DNA from: Sclerodactyla briareus
Taxonomy: Eukaryota > Echinodermata > Holothuroidea > Dendrochirotida > Sclerodactylidae
Reading direction: 5' to 3'
Assembly: GCA_026419785.1 (NCBI GenBank)
Contig: JAODTK010005660.1
Location: 186,001 to 250,000, forward strand
Length of the DNA stretch: 64,000 nt
Both the position numbers and the translations under genes were made by a program. Below are positions 56,703-64,000 of the stretch, piece by piece (position 1 is the stretch's first letter; each line of letters starts with the position of its first letter). The notes beneath the pieces were generated by a model, which ran no database searches, was not told the DNA's origin, and saw only the letters and a program-made list of their open reading frames with translations.

Positions 56703-56965
56703 CAGGGGCGTAGTACCCACGGGGCGGTTGGGGGTCAGAACCCCCCCCCCCCCCATGACCGAAGTTGATCAATATTTTTAACACAAAGAACTGATTTTTT
56801 ACAGTTTCATGGAGTTTTTGCGCTGTTTTTTAGCAAATCTTGCCGCAGCAATTTGTCTAGTGGGCCCATAAATTGTACTTATTGCATAAGGGTGAGCATT
56901 TATGAGGGTCGGCACATCACTTGTGTTCCTACTCAACCCTTGTGTTCCCCCACGACAAATCTCTC
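56703..56965 (+). mobile_element. CAG(T/G)GGCGTA family, copy 2
   Basis: It begins TCAGGGGCGTAGTACCCACGGGG, then CAGAACCCCC and a C run. It aligns with 31149-31440 through GGGCCCATAAATTGTACTTATTGCATAAGGG and ATTTATGAGGGTCGGCA. It is about 70-75% similar by eye and non-coding. Confidence 0.65.
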
Positions 56966-59900
56966 GGTCCGGGCGGCCCTGCCCAATTGGTCATTGACCG
57001 TTCTAATAATGAATAAGTCCTACAAGAATGAGTGGGGCTTATATTCTTACCTCAACTGGATTCAATTGTTCCTAGCATCAGATTCCCCAATCTCCCCTAA
57101 TAAATGTGAGCTAACTCTATAATTGGATGCAATTTCTGTAACGAAATTAGTACAGTCGCTCGAGCTGAAATAGTCGTGAACGGGAAACTGTTTGGCTCTA
57201 GCTAGACCCACGTGCAGAGGCGCCCCAAGTTCGTCAATCGTATTCGGTTTGAGGTCACTGTACTATAAATATTATGTTCCTATAAGACCTGTCATTTATA
57301 TCTCTGAAATCGTTCACCTTCTTTCATTTCGAGACCTTTGTTCCGTAGGGGTTGAATGATACGTTGTTGCTGTTCTTACATAATTCATGAGGTACCAATA
57401 CCAATGATATTCTCTCTTCTTCTTCTATTTCGTTTCTCGAAACGCTGCGGGCCGGTCATATGGTTCACGGACGCGTTGCGTTCTTCACAACACATCCATC
57501 ACAACCTTGACTGTTCATGTGACAGCTACCAAGCCCCTACTCGTGAGCGCCTTTTCCCTGGCCCTGGTCTGGCTCCGCACAGTAGCGTGTTGAGGTAAAA
57601 CGTCGTACCCCGCAAGCGTGATTTTGGGACGAAATCATGAAAATAAATTAACCCCCAATGTTTCTAACTTTCGTGCCCGTTACCCGTGTGCTCTCATATT
57701 ACCAAGAAGGTTTGATCTGGTGGGCTATCCTGGTGTTGAATCTTGAAATTCAGGGAAACCGAAGTGTCGAGTGACAATTGGAATCAGCGAAACGCCCTAG
57801 ACAGCTTTTTATGTTTTCCTCCCCCGTGCTTCACATCAGCAGCCCGAACCCAAGTACTGACCACAGCTGAGTAAGCATGGGTAGCACTGTCAACCAGGGG
57901 CGTCGGCGTCAGACGCGGAAAAACCCAGGCATTATGCATACTGTTATACCCATGTGTAGCCTGGATGTATCGATTAGTTTTAGGAAGTAGGGGTATGGGG
58001 TATGGTTTAGTGAGGGCTACGGTTACTGTATGTTAAGGTGTTTTTGTGGGTAACGATAGATTTGGATTACATCTGTTATCGGAATCTGATCCAAACCCAA
58101 CCCCTATAGGCAAATCCCCACACTAATTCTCATTATCCAGTACAGTTACACATGGGTATACATTTGCAATCATGCCAAAACGCTTCCTCCCAACGTTCCG
58201 TAAGTACAGCAAACACCCTAAAATTTACAAGAAGCTTCAATTTGTCATTCCTAGAAATATTCTCGAAAATAGTCAGTTTATGGCTTCTGTCTACAATTCA
58301 CTTTTTCTATACACCTCTTTAGTTTTTGCCTCACAGAGGATTTACCAGGGTCCCATTGATGGGTTTCCGAATGGGCCAGAAAATATGTGGAATAAACTAG
58401 TGTGCCACTAACTTCATGACGTGATCTACCTAAGCTGTGCGACACCATTGTTGCCGTGCTCGAATTTTCAAAGTAAAGTTCTCCGTTGCCAAATGCGGAG
58501 CTCCAATGGTCTTTCAAAATAATAAATAAAACTTAAATTTTACGAAAAGGGATTTCACTTTCACCAACAGTATATTTATACAATTATATTCTATGAAAGC
58601 AATCGAACACCATTGATTGCCGCGAATCTTAGCGAAAACCTCAAATTATGGTCACTTCTCAGATGCACGTGAGCCCGAGATGGCCATTTTTTTTTCAAAT
58701 TAAAATGATTTCATCTTAGCCACCGCATGTTTGAGCGGCTTTATACTAGCCAATCGAAGCGGCACAATTACTTAACCGCTCATAGCGCGGAACTTCGAAA
58801 TCGAGTCTTCTCACCTGCCAATGCTATTCCATATGATCATTTCAATGTTATAATTCAAAAATTAACTTGAAGCATTGTAAGTATGCATTCTACTTAGCCA
58901 ATCTATGTTCTTGTGATTCCCAGTCTGTCCACGCGAAGAGCGCCACCATTGTGCCGCGGAGCGTATCATTTTTTTTTTTAAACTTAATCACATTGAATCA
59001 AATAGGTGATTTCCAGTGTTCATTTTCATAAGAGATTTAAAAGTTAACTTGAGTTTCAAATAAGAATGAATTCCAGCCACCGTAACCTCTCTATGTAGTG
59101 TCACGCAGCGTAGCATATCTATTAAAGTAAGGTCTATTACGGTGCGAATGGTATGCCATCTAGCCATTTCCATCTGAAATGAATGCATCATCAATAACCT
59201 TCAACAAAGAAAGTGAATTCACCCCTTAGCCGTGGCTATGTAACATTCTCGCAAATTTGGTGTTCTTACCAACCCAACTATTGCAGCCCGATGGTCATTT
59301 TTTTATATTCAAATTTAGATAAACTTCAAACACTAACAGAATATCACGTCAGTCATTTTCAATGCGATGAGAAGGATATTTGTGGGTCGAATGTTAGTTA
59401 GTCTAGATGAGCATTAATACCAATGAAATATTCTATAGCCCTATATATAAGTGGTAACAATATTAATTGCTAAAAGTGATTTTGGATATTTTATTAACAG
59501 TGACGTTCTAATACTGCCAACTCGTCGTTTTCCAGCGTTAATACGTTCGTTAATATTTCCTACATTTTCTGGTTTGAAAAACCTTAAGAAATGGATTGTC
59601 GTCACTTAAAAAATAAATCTATGTAAACCTGTAACTGCACCCCCAACAAAAAAACTTGAATAATTTGAAACCAATGGGTTGAATTTTCAACGCATTTTTT
59701 CCGTCCCAAATAAAATTGATACTAGATATTGAGAGATTGATCCCAATACCGAGTTGTGCTCACTTACGATATTTGTCTGACGGCATGCAAAATTCGCCGT
59801 CTCTCGTTCGCTGACGCTAGCAGACGACCTCCATCTCTAACACATTTTTCCTAACCTGTCTTCATGGTGTGCCTGATTGCACAATCTGGTGGACCCATTT

Positions 59901-61358
59901 TGGGCCCGTGGCAAGCTATTCGGTAACCCCCATAAAATTAGACAAGAACAACTGAAAATAATCAGGGAGATCCAGCGTGGATTTCCTCGAATTTTGATGC
60001 CTTTTAGACTTTCGGCCGTAGAAGTCTTGAGCCGTACTGAACCCTGATATTTGTCCTTTGTGGCGTGTGTATGTTTCGATGATATCACAGATCACGGCCC
60101 GAGCTTAGGAAGATATTCGAAAGGCAATGCATTATTATTCTGAAATAAAGGGTTCAAGTTGAGGTGTGTGGGGGAAATTGACTATATAGTCTACCTTTCT
60201 ATTTTTGCGAATACCTGTTCAATTTGAATTATGACAAATTTTTACGACCCCTCTGACAAAATTTGGGGGGCGCCCCCCCCCATCCCCGGGCCGGGCCCCA
60301 ATGGGCAACGACGCCATGCTGTCAACTCATAATGAACGGATCAGGGAGAGATATTTGTACCGGGTGTATTTTCCCGGTATGATTAGTAGAGGGAACTAGA
60401 CGGAAATTCGCACCCACACCTGAACATCTCGAAGATTTAGCAGGCTAGCAAGTTTTATTTTTCTGGGGGAAAACTAAGAATGTGAATTAAACTCTCTGAT
60501 TCCAAATTTCGCGCTTCCGTAATATTACTGAATAAAGCTTATCTCTTACGGCAGCAGAACCACAATGGAAACGAAAAAAAAAACACACAATCCAGCAGGA
60601 CCGGTCGAGCAGAATATATTGAACGCACATCCGTTTTTTGAAGTTCGATTTGCCTCTACGATTACAAACCAGTAGCTCAGTTATTCAAGGGCGGAACTAT
60701 CGACCAACTTATGATGGTTTTCTGGTGAAATCAGTGAGGAATGCTGAAAATTATATGGTATTGTATTTTTGTCCTAATTATATTTATAAGGGGCGTGGCT
60801 TAAAGTATTAGTTCGCTGAAATATTCTGGTGAGCACGATAAGGGCAGACGACGAAAGAGATTTTACTCCATACTTGGTTGGGTGGTAGTGGATTGTCCCA
60901 TAGTGCGAAGCATGAGTTCCCTAGAGGTCTTTTTCTCAACCCCCTCCATTTGTCCACACCCGGCCCATCCGATTGTCAGCAAACTTTGTTGATGATTTTC
61001 AGTGAGGTGATCCTGGCAAAACTGCCAATGGTATCGCCATGAGCTGTTCACGGTGACAGTTAATGAGATGACAATTAATATTGGGGCAAAAGGAACATGA
61101 GGAAACAATAGCAGTTCGACGCTTAAAGAGTGTGAGACAATGATTAGGCTGGCACGAAACCAAATTACCCACAAAAACAATCTCGGGAAACAATTAGGCG
61201 TGATCAGATGTCTGAAGATAGGTTATAGCTAAAGAAATGTCTCCATATTTTCTTCAAATTATAATGGAGAGAAACGTTTTTCTTTTTAGAGGTCAACGAA
61301 ATGTTTTCGAACTATCTGTGCCGTAGTCGTTCCGTACCCGCCCGGGCTAGAGTGGCGT
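56966..61358. other. No supported gene; two transposon-like termini
   Basis: CAGGGGCGTCGGCGTC at 57896 and the G/C-rich GGGGGGCGCCCCCCCCCATCCCCGGGCCGGGCCCC at 60265-60300 look like further non-autonomous transposon ends without identified partners. The remaining frames (for example 60863-61180 minus, 105 codons, and 59837-60088 minus, 83 codons) have no recognisable domain. Confidence 0.4.
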
Positions 61359-61366
61359 GAGTCTAT

Positions 61367-62130
61367 GTTCAGTGGTGGCGCCAGGATTTCCCCCAGACGG
61401 GGCGTCCGAGTTCCCGACGGGGGTCAAGTTCCCCGACGAGGCTCACTCTACCCCCAGGTCAAAAACCTGCATTTTGATGTTTTCATTTTAAACATTGTTC
61501 TTGAAGAAAAAAAAAAACGAAAACATGGAACATTACACATTGTGGGAGGGCAATGTTTATGTCATTAGCTTCCCACTCAATCAGGCGCCCATTATCCGTT
61601 AGCATAGGGTCAGGTATTTCCCAGATAACTGCACAAGCAAACCTGGGCACTGGTCGTGAAAGCACAAACTCTATATACACAGAGGCAAAACAGTGTAGAC
61701 GGCAGGAACGAGCAACTCCCCAAAAGAATTGTAAGCTTAATCTCTTGCAAGGACATTTCGAAGATGTCCATAAGGCTGGTGTATCCTATGAGATAGTCCA
61801 CGATTGTTAGTCTGTAGAAGATGATTACGCTCGAGCGAGGAAACTTGGCAATACTACAGAAATATAGGAGGGCGCGCGGGCGCGCCGAAAATTTCAGCTT
61901 CAATATAGGAAATTTTCACTATAAAGAATTTTGGAAAATTATACTGTCGGGTCACCTCCCGCCCCCCCCCCCCTGGGCAAAAAAGCCTTAGTGGGGTTTG
62001 TACATTTTAGCGTACCCACTCGGCTCCCGACGAGATGGGAAAAAATTCCCCGATTGGGGGGGGCGGCAGGCTTCCCGACGGGGGGGGGGCCTGGCCCCGT
62101 GCACCCCCCCCCGCGGCGCCACCATTGGTC
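61367..62130. mobile_element. 764-bp TIR element with apparent 8-bp target duplication
   Basis: The left terminus GTTCAGTGGTGGCGCC (61367-61382) and the inverted right terminus GACCAATGGTGGCGCC (62130-62115) match at 13 of 16 positions. The flanks are GAGTCTAT (61359-61366) and GAGTCCAT (62131-62138), differing at one base, consistent with an 8-bp target duplication as made by hAT-type transposases. Subterminal regions on both sides repeat TTCCCGACGGGG-like words (61412-61440 and about 62025-62090). The interior has no transposase frame; 61553-61810 is open but unrecognised. Confidence 0.65.
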
Positions 62131-62138
62131 GAGTCCAT

Positions 62139-63435
62139 CTAATAAAATAATGATCTAAGGAGTATGGCTACGTTTCATGGGTGTGTGCATTTTCGGGTCG
62201 ACATCCAATGCTACCTTTTCCGGCATACTGTGTTCCAAGTGTCGATAAACGGGTAGTCGGCCTTCGGGGAGCTCTAGCCCCTCCGACGGTGGAGGGAATT
62301 GAGATTCGTTCGGGGTTTTCCACACCCCCCCCACCCCCTCCTCGTTAGACGCTCACCGTGACCACGACCCCCGCCCCCTTCGTACACCTTACTGTGACAA
62401 GATCCCCGCAAAGTGATTTTTTTTCACAAGACTGTGAGAAATAAGAAAGTCAGAACTGAGAAAGAATTTGGAAATTATGGCCAGCATGTCATCGTGGTCA
62501 AGGGGGGAAACAGTGTGAGAACGCGTGCGGGTAGAGGCTGGCATCCACGTCAGGGTTCTCTGGCCCCCTGTCGCCCCGCCCTGACTGCGTCAAATTTCAT
62601 AACAACAGGCATCCGGTTGTTGAGATTATTTCAGGATGTCAGGGGAAATAATTGAGGAATCATTAACGAAGGGCCTTCAGCCTAGTTACTACAGTTCGCT
62701 TACATTTACACGTTTAAATTGGCGGCACGACCCAACAACTACGGGATTCAATACAAGGCGAACTTTGGCAAAGATATTTCCTGATATGCTAGACGTGTCA
62801 CGTGAACATTGACACCATTACAAATAGATTTATAGTGGGTTTCACCTGACTTTTAAGGGTGACCGAAGTAGGTTAAATGGCGTGACCTCTCCACGCATTC
62901 ATGCACCATTCTGCACGTCAATCGATAAAATGAAATAGCGCCCCACCATGAGTGTCCTGAGGTTATGTCGAACCTTGTGTCTTAATGCAGATGTTGCTTT
63001 GCCCGCTCTAAAGGGCAGAAAGAAGTTACATATAAGACTGGGATTTTCCAATGCGGGAAGAACGGGATGCGACACGCTTGAAGTCGGATTCACCCGACTA
63101 CAACCTTAGAAAACAGTAAGAAAAAACGGTAAATGATTTGCCAGTAGATTCAGATTCCATGGGTTCCAAAGGTTCCATACTGGCAAAAGACATCGAAATA
63201 ATATGAACAGGCACTGAGTTGTCAACATTAGATTACACGTGTTCGATGCGGCAAGGATGCCGGTCGCGTCACCGCAAAAGAGGTTATCATTAGAGGAATA
63301 CTATGTCCGATATCCATCAGTTGCGTAAGATAATAAACGGTATTTTCACGACATGATCATCATCCTCCTCAAAATTTCGACTTTCACTTTCATGCTGCAT
63401 CCATACCTAGGCAGTATCCTAGCCTAATCAAACAC
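62139..63435. other. No supported gene
   Basis: A C-rich stretch lies at 62320-62380 and short frames elsewhere. Nothing recognisable. Confidence 0.5.
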
Positions 63436-63560
63436 GGAGCGGTGGTGGTCTGAATGGCTATGGGGTTCTCTTTGAAAACCGGTGAGTGGTCAGTTCGAGT
63501 CCAACGTTGTTCACACCCTGAGCCTTTGTACCTTGCTTAAGGTTATTAAATTTACTTTGA
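63436..63560 (+). mobile_element. tRNA-derived SINE head
   Basis: A-box-like TGGTCTGAATG (63446-63456) and B-box-like AGTTCGAGTCC (63492-63502) lie 46 bases apart, as in a tRNA gene, each with one mismatch to the RNA polymerase III consensus. Stem pairing in the T arm is poor, so it is not a functional tRNA. The following TTCACACCCTGAGCCTTTGTACCTTGC resembles the CCCTTGGGCAAGGC-type core that follows tRNA heads in several animal SINEs. The tail was not identified. Confidence 0.5.
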
Positions 63561-64000
63561 AAGAATTGATGGACGTCACGGAACGCGAGTGGATAAACAC
63601 GCACCCTGATAAACCGGAAGATCCTCAACTATCGCATTTTGCTATACAGGATCAAAGTGGGGTCTATAGTTTTGTATTGAGCTAGTATCCACACAGTCCC
63701 CCGGTGGACGTAATAAGGTGACATTTTTGTACTTTCTATAGCGATGGTCTAGTATACGACTAAAATTCGGTCTGAGATTTGCTTTGCACGTAATGATAAA
63801 TGGAACGTGAGTGTAATAAATGGAAAGTATCAAGACTCAAGTCATGGTTACATAGACCATTTATACTTTACATTCCATGAAGGACACCAAAAGCTATCGC
63901 ATATACTTGCTATACCCTGCACTCTTCATTGAATTGAACAAGGAGGAACAGGACCTACCTTACACCGATCGACTAAAAAAGCGGGAGGGGTAGGCCATTC
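63561..64000. other. No supported feature
   Basis: Short frames only, up to the edge of the window. Confidence 0.5.

Overview
The window looks like non-coding, repeat-rich nuclear DNA of an animal, most likely a marine invertebrate. An echinoderm or another non-vertebrate deuterostome is my guess, and it is weak. The reasons are interrupted short reading frames on both strands, many decayed non-LTR retrotransposon fragments, short palindromic DNA-transposon derivatives, long dinucleotide to pentanucleotide microsatellites, long G/C homopolymers, and frequent words built on AGGCCTA. I found no convincing protein-coding host gene, rRNA gene, intact tRNA gene or CRISPR array. Almost all open frames are short and without recognisable domains, and I treat them as chance.

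Layout. 1-7 kb: a degenerate tandem array at the left edge, a palindromic MITE near 3.3 kb, and TTTGCATAATT-type repeat monomers. 7.6-9.8 kb: two decayed LINE fragments of different families, on opposite strands. 11.9 kb: three perfect to near-perfect 41-bp repeats. 15.4-17.5 kb: two Helitron-like non-autonomous elements in opposite orientation, one with a 110-bp internal array. 19.4-20.2 kb: a four-copy array of about 195 bp. 21.4-22.65 kb: a 1.2-kb G-rich 16-bp minisatellite that creates a spurious 427-codon frame. 26.8 kb: a 165-bp foldback element. 28.3 kb: a CCAAT/E2F/NRF1-like cluster that may be a promoter. 30.5 kb: an 82-nt G tract with one T. 31-39 kb: several transposon copies that begin CAG(T/G)GGCGTA. 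40.5-42.9 kb: two more LINE fragments and a 34-bp-arm hairpin. 43.3-47.5 kb: a diverged local duplication in which one copy carries an extra insertion of about 500 bp, a 140-bp tandem array, a complete Tc1/mariner-type MITE and a third Helitron-like copy. 49.5-52.05 kb: three LINE fragments in series on the + strand. 61.4-62.1 kb: a 764-bp element with terminal inverted repeats and an apparent 8-bp target duplication. 63.4 kb: a tRNA-derived SINE head.

These parts do not form a pathway; the window is best read as a transposon graveyard. The most interesting structures are the Helitron-like family (shared 5' block, variable internal tandem repeats, 3' hairpin followed by CTAG), the filled/empty-site pair at 43.5/46.8 kb, the 26.8-kb foldback and the 61.4-kb TIR element. 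All repeat comparisons were made by eye within this window, without database searches.
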